Assembly: GCA_039566865.1 (NCBI GenBank)
Contig: CM076959.1
Coordinates: forward strand, 11,143,501 to 11,207,500
Source: Aurelia coerulea
Taxonomy: Eukaryota > Cnidaria > Scyphozoa > Semaeostomeae > Ulmaridae
Reading direction: 5' to 3'
DNA: 64,000 nt
This document shows, piece by piece, positions 18,604-31,621 of the stretch. The first letter of the stretch is position 1; each line of letters starts with the position of its first letter. The notes under the pieces were generated by a model, which made no database searches, had not been told where the DNA came from, and worked only from the letters and a program-made list of their open reading frames with translations. The translations under genes were made by a program, and so were the position numbers.

Positions 18604-21600
18604 GATCTGTCTCTGATGCTTTGAAATAATTTTAATGATCAAGATGATCTGTCTCTGATGCTTTGAAATAATTTTAATGATCAAGATGATCTGTCTCTGA
18701 TGCTTTGAAATAATTTTAATGATCAAGATGATCTGTCTCTGATGCTGTGAAATAATTTTAATGATCAAGATGATCTGTCTCTGATGCTGTGAAATAATTT
18801 TAATGATCAAGATGATCTGTCTCTGATGCTTTGAAATAATTTTAATGATCAAGATGATCTGTCTCTGATGCTTTGAAATAATTTTAATGATCAAGATGAT
18901 CTGTCTCTGATGCTTTGAAATAATTTTAATGATCAAGATGATCTGTCTCTGATGCTTTGAAATAATTTTAATGATCAAGATGATCTGTCTCTGATGCTTT
19001 GAAATAATTTTAATGATCAAGATGATCTGTCTCTGATGCTTTGAAATAATTTTAATGATCAAGATGATCTGTCTTTGATGCTTTGAAATAATTTTAATGA
19101 TCAAGATGATCTGTCTCTGATGCTTTGAAATAATTTTAATGATCAAGATGATCTGTCTCTGATGCTTTGAAATAATTTTAATGATCAAGATGATCTGTCT
19201 TTGATGCTTTGAAATAATTTTAATGATCAAGATGATCTGTCTCTGATGCTTTGAAATAATTTTGATGATCAAGATGATCTGTCTCTGATGCTTTGAAATA
19301 ATTTTTATGATCAAGATGATCTGTCTCTGATGCTTTGAAATAATTTTAATGATCAAGATGATCTGTCTCTGATGCTTTGAAATAATTTTGATGATCAAGA
19401 TGATCTGTCTCTGATGCTTTGAAATAATTTTAATGATCAAGATGATCTGTCTCTGATGCTGTGAAATAATTTTAATGATCAAGATGATCTGTCTCTGATG
19501 CTGTGAAATAATTTTAATGATCAAGATGATCTGTCTCTGATGCTGTGAAATAATTTTAATGATCAAGATGATCTGTCTCTGATGCTTTGAAATAATTTTA
19601 ATGATCAAGATGATCTGTCTCTGATGCTGTGAAAGAATTTTAATGATCAAGATGATCTGTCTTTGATGTTTTGAAATAATTTTAATGATCAAGATGATCT
19701 GTCTCTGATGCTGTGAAATAATTTTAATGATCAAGATGATCTGTCTCTGATGCTGTGAAATAATTTTAATGATCAAGATGATCTGTCTCTGATGCTGTGA
19801 AATAATTTTAATGATCAAGATGATCTGTCTCTGATGCTGTGAAATAATTTTAATGATCAAGATGATCTGTCTCTGATGCTTTGAAATAATTTTGATGATC
19901 AAGATGATCTGTCTCTGATGCTGTGAAATAATTTTAATGATCAAGATGATCTGTCTCTGATGCTTTGAAATAATTTTAATGATCAAGATGATCTGTCTCT
20001 GATGTTTTGAAATAATTTTAATGATCAAGATGATCTGTCTCTGATGCTTTGAAATAATTTTGATGATCAAGATGATCTGTCTCTGATGCTTTGAAATAAT
20101 TTTAATGATCAAGATGATCTGTCTCTGATGCTGTGAAATAATTTTAATGATCAAGATGATCTGTCTCTGATGCTTTGAAATAATTTTGATGATCAAGATG
20201 ATCTGTCTCTGATGCTGTGAAATAATTTTAATGATCAAGATGATCTGTCTTTGATGCTTTGAAATAATTTTAATGATCAAGATGATCTGTCTCTGATGCT
20301 TTGAAATAATTTTAATGATCAAGATGATCTGTCTTTGATGCTTTGAAATAATTTTAATGATCAAGATGATCTGTCTCTGATGCTTTGAAATAATTTTGAT
20401 GATCAAGATGATCTGTCTCTGATGCTTTGAAATAATTTTAATGATCAAGATGATCTGTCTTTGATGCTTTGAAATAATTTTAATGATCAAGATGATCTGT
20501 CTCTGATGCTTTGAAATAATTTTGATGATCAAGATGATCTGTCTCTGATGCTTTGAAATAATTTTAATGATCAAGATGATCTGTCTCTGATGCTTTGAAA
20601 TAATTTTAATGATCAAGATGATCTGTCTCTGATGCTTTGAAATAATTTTAATGATCAAGATGATCTGTCTCTGATGCTGTGAAATAATTTTAATGATCAA
20701 GATGATCTGTCTCTGATGCTGTGAAATAATTTTAATGATCAAGATGATCTGTCTCTGATGCTTTGAAATAATTTTAATGATCAAGATGATCTGTCTCTGA
20801 TGCTTTGAAATAATTTTAATGATCAAGATGATCTGTCTCTGATGCTTTGAAATAATTTTAATGATCAAGATGATCTGTCTCTGATGCTTTGAAATAATTT
20901 TAATGATCAAGATGATCTGTCTCTGATGCTTTGAAATAATTTTAATGATCAAGATGATCTGTCTCTGATGCTTTGAAATAATTTTAATGATCAAGATGAT
21001 CTGTCTTTGATGCTTTGAAATAATTTTAATGATCAAGATGATCTGTCTCTGATGCTTTGAAATAATTTTAATGATCAAGATGATCTGTCTCTGATGCTTT
21101 GAAATAATTTTAATGATCAAGATGATCTGTCTTTGATGCTTTGAAATAATTTTAATGATCAAGATGATCTGTCTCTGATGCTTTGAAATAATTTTGATGA
21201 TCAAGATGATCTGTCTCTGATGCTTTGAAATAATTTTTATGATCAAGATGATCTGTCTCTGATGCTTTGAAATAATTTTAATGATCAAGATGATCTGTCT
21301 CTGATGCTTTGAAATAATTTTGATGATCAAGATGATCTGTCTCTGATGCTTTGAAATAATTTTAATGATCAAGATGATCTGTCTCTGATGCTGTGAAATA
21401 ATTTTAATGATCAAGATGATCTGTCTCTGATGCTGTGAAATAATTTTAATGATCAAGATGATCTGTCTCTGATGCTGTGAAATAATTTTAATGATCAAGA
21501 TGATCTGTCTCTGATGCTTTGAAATAATTTTAATGATCAAGATGATCTGTCTCTGATGCTGTGAAAGAATTTTAATGATCAAGATGATCTGTCTTTGATG

Positions 21601-22467
21601 TTTTGAAATAATTTTAATGATCAAGATGATCTGTCTCTGATGCTGTGAAATAATTTTAATGATCAAGATGATCTGTCTCTGATGCTGTGAAATAATTTTA
21701 ATGATCAAGATGATCTGTCTCTGATGCTGTGAAATAATTTTAATGATCAAGATGATCTGTCTCTGATGCTGTGAAATAATTTTAATGATCAAGATGATCT
21801 GTCTCTGATGCTTTGAAATAATTTTGATGATCAAGATGATCTGTCTCTGATGCTGTGAAATAATTTTAATGATCAAGATGATCTGTCTCTGATGCTTTGA
21901 AATAATTTTAATGATCAAGATGATCTGTCTCTGATGTTTTGAAATAATTTTAATGATCAAGATGATCTGTCTCTGATGCTTTGAAATAATTTTGATGATC
22001 AAGATGATCTGTCTCTGATGCTTTGAAATAATTTTAATGATCAAGATGATCTGTCTCTGATGCTGTGAAATAATTTTAATGATCAAGATGATCTGTCTCT
22101 GATGCTTTGAAATAATTTTGATGATCAAGATGATCTGTCTCTGATGCTGTGAAATAATTTTAATGATCAAGATGATCTGTCTTTGATGCTTTGAAATAAT
22201 TTTAATGATCAAGATGATCTGTCTCTGATGCTTTGAAATAATTTTAATGATCAAGATGATCTGTCTTTGATGCTTTGAAATAATTTTAATGATCAAGATG
22301 ATCTGTCTCTGATGCTTTGAAATAATTTTGATGATCAAGATGATCTGTCTCTGATGCTTTGAAATAATTTTAATGATCAAGATGATCTGTCTTTGATGCT
22401 TTGAAATAATTTTAATGATCAAGATGATCTGTCTCTGATGCTTTGAAATAATTTTGATGATCAAGAT
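18604..22467. repeat. Higher-order tandem duplication: two 46-unit blocks (1932 bp each)
   Basis: When each unit is scored at its variable positions, units 6-51 (18604-20535) and units 52-97 (20536-22467) show the same order of variants, including the rare GTGAAAGAAT variant at 19629 and 21561. The blocks are directly adjacent, so a 1932-bp block was duplicated in tandem, recently enough for the variant order to be kept. Confidence 0.9.
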
Positions 22468-23727
22468 GATCTGTCTCTGATGCTTTGAAATAATTTTTAT
22501 GATCAAGATGATCTGTCTCTGATGCTTTGAAATAATTTTAATGATCAAGATGATCTGTCTCTGATGCTGTGAAATAATTTTAATGATCAAGATGATCTGT
22601 CTCTGATGCTGTGAAATAATTTTAATGATCAAGATGATCTGTCTCTGATGCTGTGAAATAATTTTAATGATCAAGATGATCTGTCTCTGATGCTGTGAAA
22701 TAATTTTAATGATCAAGATGATCTGTCTCTGATGCTGTGAAATAATTTTAATGATCAAGATGATCTGTCTTTGATGCTTTGAAATAATTTTAATGATCAA
22801 GATGATCTGTCTCTGATGCTTTGAAATAATTTTAATGATCAAGATGATCTGTCTCTGATGCTTTGAAATAATTTTAATGATCAAGATGATCTGTCTCTGA
22901 TGCTGTGAAATAATTTTAATGATCAAGATGATCTGTCTCTGATGCTGTGAAATAATTTTAATGATCAAGATGATCTGTCTTTGATGCTTTGAAATAATTT
23001 TAATGATCAAGATGATCTGTCTCTGATGCTTTGAAATAATTTTGATGATCAAGATGATCTGTCTCTGATGCTTTGAAATAATTTTTATGATCAAGATGAT
23101 CTGTCTTTGATGTTTTGAAATAATTTTAATGATCAAGATGATCTGTCTCTGATGCTGTGAAATAATTTTAATGATCAAGATGATCTGTCTCTGATGCTGT
23201 GAAATAATTTTAATGATCAAGATGATCTGTCTTTGATGCTTTGAAATAATTTTAATGATCAAGATGATCTGTCTCTGATGCTTTGAAATAATTTTAATGA
23301 TCAAGATGATCTGTCTCTGATGCTTTGAAATAATTTTAATGATCAAGATGATCTGTCTCTGATGCTGTGAAATAATTTTAATGATCAAGATGATCTGTCT
23401 CTGATGCTGTGAAATAATTTTAATGATCAAGATGATCTGTCTCTGATGCTTTGAAATAATTTTAATGATCAAGATGATCTGTCTCTGATGCTTTGAAATA
23501 ATTTTAATGATCAAGATGATCTGTCTCTGATGCTGTGAAATAATTTTAATGATCAAGATGATCTGTCTTTGATGCTGTGAAATAATTTTAATGATCAAGA
23601 TGATCTGTCTCTGATGCTTTGAAATAATTTTGATGATCAAGATGATCTGTCTCTGATGCTGTGAAATAATTTTAATGATCAAGATGATCTGTCTCTGATG
23701 CTTTGAAATAATTTTAATGATCAAGAT

Positions 23728-26700
23728 GATCTGTCTCTGATGCTTTGAAATAATTTTAATGATCAAGATGATCTGTCTCTGATGCTTTGAAATAATTTTA
23801 ATGATCAAGATGATCTGTCTCTGATGCTGTGAAATAATTTTAATGATCAAGATGATCTGTCTCTGATGCTGTGAAATAATTTTAATGATCAAGATGATCT
23901 GTCTCTGATGCTGTGAAATAATTTTAATGATCAAGATGATCTGTCTCTGATGCTGTGAAATAATTTTAATGATCAAGATGATCTGTCTCTGATGCTGTGA
24001 AATAATTTTAATGATCAAGATGATCTGTCTTTGATGCTTTGAAATAATTTTAATGATCAAGATGATCTGTCTCTGATGCTTTGAAATAATTTTAATGATC
24101 AAGATGATCTGTCTCTGATGCTTTGAAATAATTTTGATGATCAAGATGATCTGTCTCTGATGCTGTGAAATAATTTTAATGATCAAGATGATCTGTCTTT
24201 GATGTTTTGAAATAATTTTAATGATCAAGATGATCTGTCTCTGATGCTGTGAAATAATTTTAATGATCAAGATGATCTGTCTCTGATGCTGTGAAATAAT
24301 TTTAATGATCAAGATGATCTGTCTCTGATGCTTTGAAATAATTTTGATGATCAAGATGATCTGTCTCTGATGCTGTGAAATAATTTTAATGATCAAGATG
24401 ATCTGTCTCTGATGCTTTGAAATAATTTTGATGATCAAGATGATCTGTCTCTGATGCTTTGAAATAATTTTAATGATCAAGATGATCTGTCTCTGATGCT
24501 TTGAAATAATTTTAATGATCAAGATGATCTGTCTCTGATGCTGTGAAATAATTTTAATGATCAAGATGATCTGTCTCTGATGCTGTGAAATAATTTTAAT
24601 GATCAAGATGATCTGTCTCTGATGCTGTGAAATAATTTTAATGATCAAGATGATCTGTCTCTGATGCTTTGAAATAATTTTGATGATCAAGATGATCTGT
24701 CTCTGATGCTGTGAAATAATTTTGATGATCAAGATGATCTGTCTCTGATGCTGTGAAATAATTTTAATGATCAAGATGATCTGTCTCTGATGCTGTGAAA
24801 TAATTTTAATGATCAAGATGATCTGTCTCTGATGCTGTGAAATAATTTTGATGATCAAGATGATCTGTCTCTGATGCTGTGAAATAATTTTGATGATCAA
24901 GATGATCTGTCTCTGATGCTGTGAAATAATTTTAATGATCAAGATGATCTGTCTCTGATGCTGTGAAATAATTTTAATGATCAAGATGATCTGTCTCTGA
25001 TGCTGTGAAATAATTTTAATGATCAAGATGATCTGTCTTTGATGCTTTGAAATAATTTTAATGATCAAGATGATCTGTCTCTGATGCTGTGAAATAATTT
25101 TAATGATCAAAGTGATCTGTCTCTGATGCTTTGAAATAATTTTGATGATCAAGATGATCTGTCTCTGATGCTGTGAAATAATTTTAATGATCAAGATGAT
25201 CTGTCTTTGATGTTTTGAAATAATTTTAATGATCAAGATGATCTGTCTCTGATGCTGTGAAATAATTTTAATGATCAAGATGATCTGTCTCTGATGCTGT
25301 GAAATAATTTTAATGATCAAGATGATCTGTCTCTGATGCTTTGAAAAAATTTTAATGATCAAGATGATCTGTCTCTGATGCTTTGAAATAATGTTAATGA
25401 TCAAGATGATCTGTCTTTGATGCTTTGAAATAATTTTAATGATCAAGATGATCTGTCTCTGATGCTTTGAAATAATTTTGATGATCAAGATGATCTGTCT
25501 CTGATGCTTTGAAATAATTTTAATGATCAAGATGATCTGTCTTTGATGCTTTGAAATAATTTTAATGATCAAGATGATCTGTCTCTGATGCTTTGAAATA
25601 ATTTTGATGATCAAGATGATCTGTCTCTGATGCTTTGAAATAATTTTTATGATCAAGATGATCTGTCTCTGATGCTTTGAAATAATTTTAATGATCAAGA
25701 TGATCTGTCTCTGATGCTTTGAAATAATTTTAATGATCAAGATGATCTGTCTCTGATGCTGTGAAATAATTTTAATGATCAAGATGATCTGTCTTTGATG
25801 CTTTGAAATAATTTTAATGATCAAGATGATCTGTCTCTGATGCTTTGAAATAATTTTGATGATCAAGATGATCTGTCTCTGATGCTGTGAAATAATTTTA
25901 ATGATCAAGATGATCTGTCTCTGATGCTTTGAAATAATTTTAATGATCAAGATGATCTGTCTCTGATGCTTTGAAATAATTTTAATGATCAAGATGATCT
26001 GTCTCTGATGCTGTGAAATAATTTTAATGATCAAGATGATCTGTCTCTGATGCTGTGAAATAATTTTAATGATCAAGATGATCTGTCTCTGATGCTGTGA
26101 AATAATTTTAATGATCAAGATGATCTGTCTCTGATGCTGTGAAATAATTTTAATGATCAAGATGATCTGTCTCTGATGCTGTGAAATAATTTTAATGATC
26201 AAGATGATCTGTCTTTGATGCTTTGAAATAATTTTAATGATCAAGATGATCTGTCTCTGATGCTTTGAAATAATTTTAATGATCAAGATGATCTGTCTCT
26301 GATGCTTTGAAATAATTTTGATGATCAAGATGATCTGTCTCTGATGCTGTGAAATAATTTTAATGATCAAGATGATCTGTCTTTGATGTTTTGAAATAAT
26401 TTTAATGATCAAGATGATCTGTCTCTGATGCTGTGAAATAATTTTAATGATCAAGATGATCTGTCTCTGATGCTGTGAAATAATTTTAATGATCAAGATG
26501 ATCTGTCTCTGATGCTTTGAAATAATTTTGATGATCAAGATGATCTGTCTCTGATGCTGTGAAATAATTTTAATGATCAAGATGATCTGTCTCTGATGCT
26601 TTGAAATAATTTTGATGATCAAGATGATCTGTCTCTGATGCTTTGAAATAATTTTAATGATCAAGATGATCTGTCTCTGATGCTTTGAAATAATTTTAAT

Positions 26701-27381
26701 GATCAAGATGATCTGTCTCTGATGCTGTGAAATAATTTTAATGATCAAGATGATCTGTCTCTGATGCTGTGAAATAATTTTAATGATCAAGATGATCTGT
26801 CTCTGATGCTGTGAAATAATTTTAATGATCAAGATGATCTGTCTCTGATGCTTTGAAATAATTTTGATGATCAAGATGATCTGTCTCTGATGCTGTGAAA
26901 TAATTTTGATGATCAAGATGATCTGTCTCTGATGCTGTGAAATAATTTTAATGATCAAGATGATCTGTCTCTGATGCTGTGAAATAATTTTAATGATCAA
27001 GATGATCTGTCTCTGATGCTGTGAAATAATTTTGATGATCAAGATGATCTGTCTCTGATGCTGTGAAATAATTTTGATGATCAAGATGATCTGTCTCTGA
27101 TGCTGTGAAATAATTTTAATGATCAAGATGATCTGTCTCTGATGCTGTGAAATAATTTTAATGATCAAGATGATCCGTCTCTGATGCTGTGAAATAATTT
27201 TAATGATCAAGATGATCTGTCTTTGATGCTTTGAAATAATTTTAATGATCAAGATGATCTGTCTCTGATGCTGTGAAATAATTTTAATGATCAAGATGAT
27301 CTGTCTCTGATGCTTTGAAATAATTTTGATGATCAAGATGATCTGTCTCTGATGCTGTGAAATAATTTTAATGATCAAGAT
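23728..27381. repeat. Second higher-order duplication: 35 units at 52-unit offset
   Basis: Units 128-162 (23728-25197) and 180-214 (25912-27381) carry the same variant order at an offset of 2184 bp, apart from a few private changes (near 25111, 25345, 25391 and 27171). The copies are separated by 17 units that do not match. Confidence 0.8.
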
Positions 27382-28334
27382 GATCTGTCTCTGATGCTTT
27401 GAAATAATTTTAATGATCAAGATGATCTGTCTCTGATGCTGTGAAATAATTTTAATGATCAAGATGATCTGTCTCTGATGCTGTGAAATAATTTTAATGA
27501 TCAAGATGATCTGTCTCTGATGCTGTGAAATAATTTTAATGATCAAGATGATCTGTCTTTGATGCTTTGAAATAATTTTAATGATCAAGATGATCTGTCT
27601 CTGATGCTTTGAAATAATTTTAATGATCAAGATGATCTGTCTCTGATGCTTTGAAATAATTTTGATGATCAAGATGATCTGTCTCTGATGCTGTGAAATA
27701 ATTTTAATGATCAAGATGATCTGTCTTTGATGTTTTGAAATAATTTTAATGATCAAGATGATCTGTCTTTGATGCTGTGAAATAATTTTAATGATCAAGA
27801 TGATCTGTCTCTGATGCTGTGAAATAATTTTAATGATCAAGATGATCTGTCTCTGATGCTTTGAAATAATTTTGATGATCAAGATGATCTGTCTCTGATG
27901 CTGTGAAATAATTTTAATGATCAAGATGATCTGTCTCTGATGCTTTGAAATAATTTTAATGATCAAGATGATCTGTCTCTGATGCTTTGAAATAATTTTA
28001 ATGATCAAGATGATCTGTCTCTGATGCTGTGAAATAATTTTAATGATCAAGATGATCTGTCTCTGATGCTGTGAAATAATTTTAATGATCAAGATGATCT
28101 GTCTCTGATGCTGTGAAATAATTTTAATGATCAAGATGATCTGTCTCTGATGCTTTGAAATAATTTTAATGATCAAGATGATCTGTCTCTGATGCTTTGA
28201 AATAATTTTAATGATCAAGATGATCTGTCTCTGATGCTTTGAAATAATTTTAATGATCAAGATGATCTGTCTCTGATGCTTTGAAATAATGTTGATGATC
28301 ATTTTGATGATCTGTCTCTAATGTTTTGAAATTA

Positions 28335-28780
28335 AAGATCTGATGCATCAGATCTATAATTTCATGAATGGAATTTCAAATTCGCTCAAAAATTTCGTAA
28401 AGGAACCAACCTGTTTCAAGGCTGAAAATCCAAGGTCGATTGACCTTATATCAAACATTAACCGACAGATATAGGAGTTGCCAATATACCACCATGATTG
28501 AGACAGGGCTGACTGATTTCCACAAAATGGTGGTAACTATTTTGAAAACGACGTACCAAAGAACTGGGCCAATGATTGTGAACTATAGAGACTTTAAAAG
28601 AATTTTTTCTGAACAAACTCCCAAACAAGATATTAGGGCAGAGTTGCAAAGTATTGAAGCAGAAGATTAGATAACAATACTTTTCAAAACATTTTCAAAA
28701 AGTTCTTGATAAGCATGTCCCGAAGAAAAAGAAATATGCAAGGGTGAATGATGGGTCCTTCATGAATCGAGCTTTCCGTC
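28335..28780 (+). pseudogene. APE-type LINE endonuclease, right half (split by satellite)
   Basis: The plus strand resumes LINE coding: FMNGISNSLKNFVKEPTCF, then NPRSIDLI, a damaged stretch, ADFHKMVVTILKT, IVNYRDFKRIF, and in another frame VLDKHVPKKKKYARVNDG followed by FMNRAF. In CR1/Rex1-like elements this block directly follows the GDFN block that ends the left half, so the two halves come from one element. An intact frame of 76 codons at 28440-28670 is part of it. Coding similarity ends near 28780; no RT follows. Confidence 0.78.
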
Positions 28781-29920
28781 CAAATATCTTCGTCTTCCCT
28801 GTACAGGGTGCAATAGAGATTTTGTTTTCCCAAATTCGCCCCCAAACCAGAGTAAGGGGCAAATTCAGTGATATCAAAGGGTTGGCGAAATCCCCTTTTT
28901 AGTTTTCTATGTGCAAGGGAATGATCTTTAAACATATCACAATTGCCGGACTATTAGCACATTGGAGCTTTGTAATCAACTTCTTTTCCCAGCTAAAATA
29001 TCGTTGGCTTGAGAGGAGAGAACAGGGGAATTTTAATGGGGGCTTCAAATGAGAAAGGAAATTTTTTACATCATCATATAATATTAAAATTTACAAAGTA
29101 ACAGCAACAGTTAAACGAGAGTATGGAGATAATTAGGTGTCTTTCGTAGCGAGAAAAGACACAAGGTCATCGAGTTCCCAACTATCAATGACACGTACAA
29201 TAATTTAATACAAGGATGCGATCTAATTTAACAAACAAAAATATACGCTACGAAAATGGAAGATATACCAGGTTCGTCAAAGAAATCTTTCTCTAACTCA
29301 CCTGGTAGAGGTAGGGTTAGGGTTAGGCTTAGGGTCAAAAGGCTCCCATGGTCCCACTGCTCCAGATTATACACCTACATCGGATTAAACACCGGATTAT
29401 ACTGATACAAAGCAGGCCATCGATTGGAATTTCACATCTCCTGTTTGTGTGATATTGACGTTGTCACGCATATGGAAGGCCAAGGATAGACTCAATATCA
29501 TTCATTGAATTGGATGGTTATCGCAAGTCAGATTGCTAATATGCAATGAATCACGTCATAAACATAGACCAAAGCTGTTGAAGGCCCACAAAGAATCCAA
29601 GTAAGAAAATCCCCGGGTTCTTCCTTACAAATGAAGACTTCAGGGAGGTAGGGGGGCCACAATGAAAGGGGAAATCTATTCTCAGGGCCAAAAAGAGAGA
29701 ATTGGAGATAAATGGGCCATGAGATGCTTAGGTGAATAAGAGGAGAAGTCTTTTCTGAACCGTTAGTGAATTCAATAAGGAATCTGCTGAAAGGGTCGAG
29801 GGGTGCCATAACGAGTGACTGTTTTGTTCGTTCTTTGATGAGTTAAAAGCTATTCTTTTCAATGAAACTTACGTTTTTCTCAAGTGTTACTTACGTATTG
29901 CTTACGTTTTAGTTGAATTG
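28781..29920. other. No gene recognised
   Basis: Non-coding by inspection. A stretch near 29735-29790 (GAGGAGAAGTCTTTTCTGAACCG) resembles one near 41030-41065, so part of it is a dispersed repeat. A short telomere-like run is listed separately. Confidence 0.4.
29313..29335 (+). repeat. Short interstitial telomere-like run
   Basis: Nearly four units of TTAGGG, one with a T-to-C change. TTAGGG is the usual metazoan telomere repeat. So short a run may arise by chance or by break repair. Confidence 0.6.
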
Positions 29921-29921
29921 G

Positions 29922-30222
29922 CTTGAATTTGTACGAGGCTGTGCCCACGAAAAATTTCTTTTCCACCCTGTTCCAGAATTTTTCGCTCCCAATGATAACC
30001 GATACAGAAAAAATTGGTGCATACACCAAAACAGGAAAATTTGACCGAAAAACGGCCCAAATTAGCAAAATATCCCCTTTTGGCATGTTTTGACAGCGTG
30101 TGCAAGGAAAATAGCCTTATTTTCATACCCCGTGCAAGAAAACATGGCTGAAAAATTTACACTGAAAAACGGCACATCCCTGTCGGACAAATATGCTAAG
30201 TACCCACACCCCGGGGGTTTTG
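29922..30222. mobile_element. Second copy of the GGGGGTAC-type MITE
   Basis: Shares several blocks with 13365-13640, for example TTTGTACGAGGCTGTGCCCA, AAATTTGACCGAAAAACGGC and AAAACGGCACATCCCTGTC, in the same order and orientation. The right end has ACCCACACCCCGGGGG; the left end is poorly kept. Confidence 0.7.
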
Positions 30223-31348
30223 CTAGGTGTTTCTTATTCAATTTCGTATTTGCGTGACGAGGGGCTAGGATTATCCAAATCACAGATTATCAAAATAATT
30301 CCTCACTTATACGGATGATCTATGTACTTAATTAGGGTACTACGGAGGAGCATTAGTATGTAAATTTTAGAAGAGCGAAGAAAGCAAACGATGGGAAGTA
30401 AAGGAGCGGTCATTTTCAATCCTAGGTAACAGGCCTGAGATTAATTTCACACAATTAGACAACATTTCACACCCCACACAGTGATCCAGATCGACGAAAT
30501 TATGGAATAAATAGGAAAAAATGAAGTTTCGAAAACATGCAAATTTTTACATCCCCATTAAACAGGGTATCCTTGGGCCTAACAGAAAGCAAAAATTTTC
30601 AAAATCGGACTATCCAATGATGAGAAATGGAATTTTGAAGTTTGTCAAAATTTCAAGTGGTTGTTTACATTAGAATTTCCGGCGCCATGTAGAGTTTTGA
30701 ACCAACTTTAAAGTGTCATAAATCAACCTAGAAAAGACCGATTTTCATGATTTTTGTACTAAATGGTCAGCAATTTAGTTTTGCTCAACATATGTAAAAA
30801 TGTTGTATATTGAATTTAAGATCATGGGTAGATGGACACTATTTTGATGCTTACTTTTTCGACAAATTTCGTGAAAAATTGCTACTCAAAGTTGAAAACA
30901 AAAAATCTATGTAATTCTAGGTGTTAGATATTAATATATTAAATTACTAGAACCTATTTGGAGCATTCTTGCAAAAGGGCCCGTTTCAAATCGTTCTAAT
31001 TTTGTCGCAAAAAAAGTTTGAAGATTGCATGTGACATAGGTTTTTATTTCCTGATTTCCAAGCAAAACTGTAACAGTGCCGTGACTGTATCCTTCAAGGC
31101 AAGAGCTCTAGATTTGCGAAATTGGTTCTCAAGAATTCAAAAGAGGTATTCTCGATGCAGTGATAGAAACGATAGCCGATTTTTGTGAAACAATAGCTCA
31201 ATGCTGTGAAACAATAGACCTGCATTGGAAAATAGAATCTGTTGTCTCTTTCTTTCTGCAAGGTCCAACCAATTGAGAAAGGTTTAATACTTTGATATAC
31301 GCCATGTTAAAATTCGCTTGATATCTAAATCTAGTGGAACTAATTGAG

Positions 31349-31621
31349 TCAAAACAGTTTCGCCGTCTCAACACCGAATTGTTTAGTTTGACAAAAGTAC
31401 ATCGAATCAGTCACAAGGCTATCATTTGTTGCTTCAACATATGGTTCAGCAGACTGACGACTTTTCTTTAAGCTATCTTGACAGGAATTTGCCACAAGTC
31501 GCCATGAGGATATCAGCATCCGCACAATAATGTATTCGAGGTTGGCATTAACTGAAGTAAGCCTGGCCCTACACCCAGCTCCACTTCGAAAGTTCCTGAT
31601 GTGCTTGCCCCATCCCTCCAA
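31349..31621 (-). CDS. Mirrored 90-codon ORF, left arm of foldback
   Basis: Unrecognised ORF starting MEGWGKHIRNFRSGAGCRAR and ending GVETAKLF. It lies wholly in the left foldback arm and recurs with only a few amino-acid changes in the right arm on the opposite strand, so part of the similarity simply reflects arm identity. No domain or signal is recognised. It may be a fragment of an older gene or not coding at all. Confidence 0.25.
   Translation of the reverse strand: MEGWGKHIRNFRSGAGCRARLTSVNANLEYIIVRMLISSWRLVANSCQDSLKKSRQSAEPYVEATNDSLVTDSMYFCQTKQFGVETAKLF

Larger units (their letters stand above)
18377..28334. repeat. 42-bp satellite, about 236 units, 9.95 kb
   Basis: Tandem array of a 42-bp AT-rich unit containing TGATCAAGATGATCTGTCTC. 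Units start every 42 bases from 18394 to 28264; only the last carries a 3-base insertion, so no other indel exists in 236 units. Most variation falls at four positions: CTCTGATG or CTTTGATG, GCTTTGA or GCTGTGA, GATGC or GATGT, and TTTAATG, TTTGATG or TTTTATG. Because 42 is a multiple of 3, the minus strand stays open for 3315 codons (unit HQRQIILIIKIIS then K or Q), while the other five frames have a stop in every unit. I treat this frame as a by-product. The array sits inside a LINE endonuclease region. Confidence 0.98.

Noticed and set aside
18355..28302. 3315-codon open frame on the minus strand as a giant repeat protein
   Set aside because: It follows from a 42-bp unit with no stop in one frame and no indels; it starts and ends at the array edges, and the flanks are LINE coding sequence on the other strand. 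It is kept only as a testable curiosity.
18377..28334. CRISPR array
   Set aside because: The units are contiguous, with no unique spacers, and the genome is eukaryotic.
18377..28334. Hammerhead ribozyme in the satellite unit (CTGATG followed by GAAA)
   Set aside because: The bases between the two motifs are only four, with no stem II, and the required CTGATGA box is not complete.
29528..29809. 93-codon minus-strand frame
   Set aside because: No domain; part of the stretch resembles a dispersed non-coding repeat near 41030.
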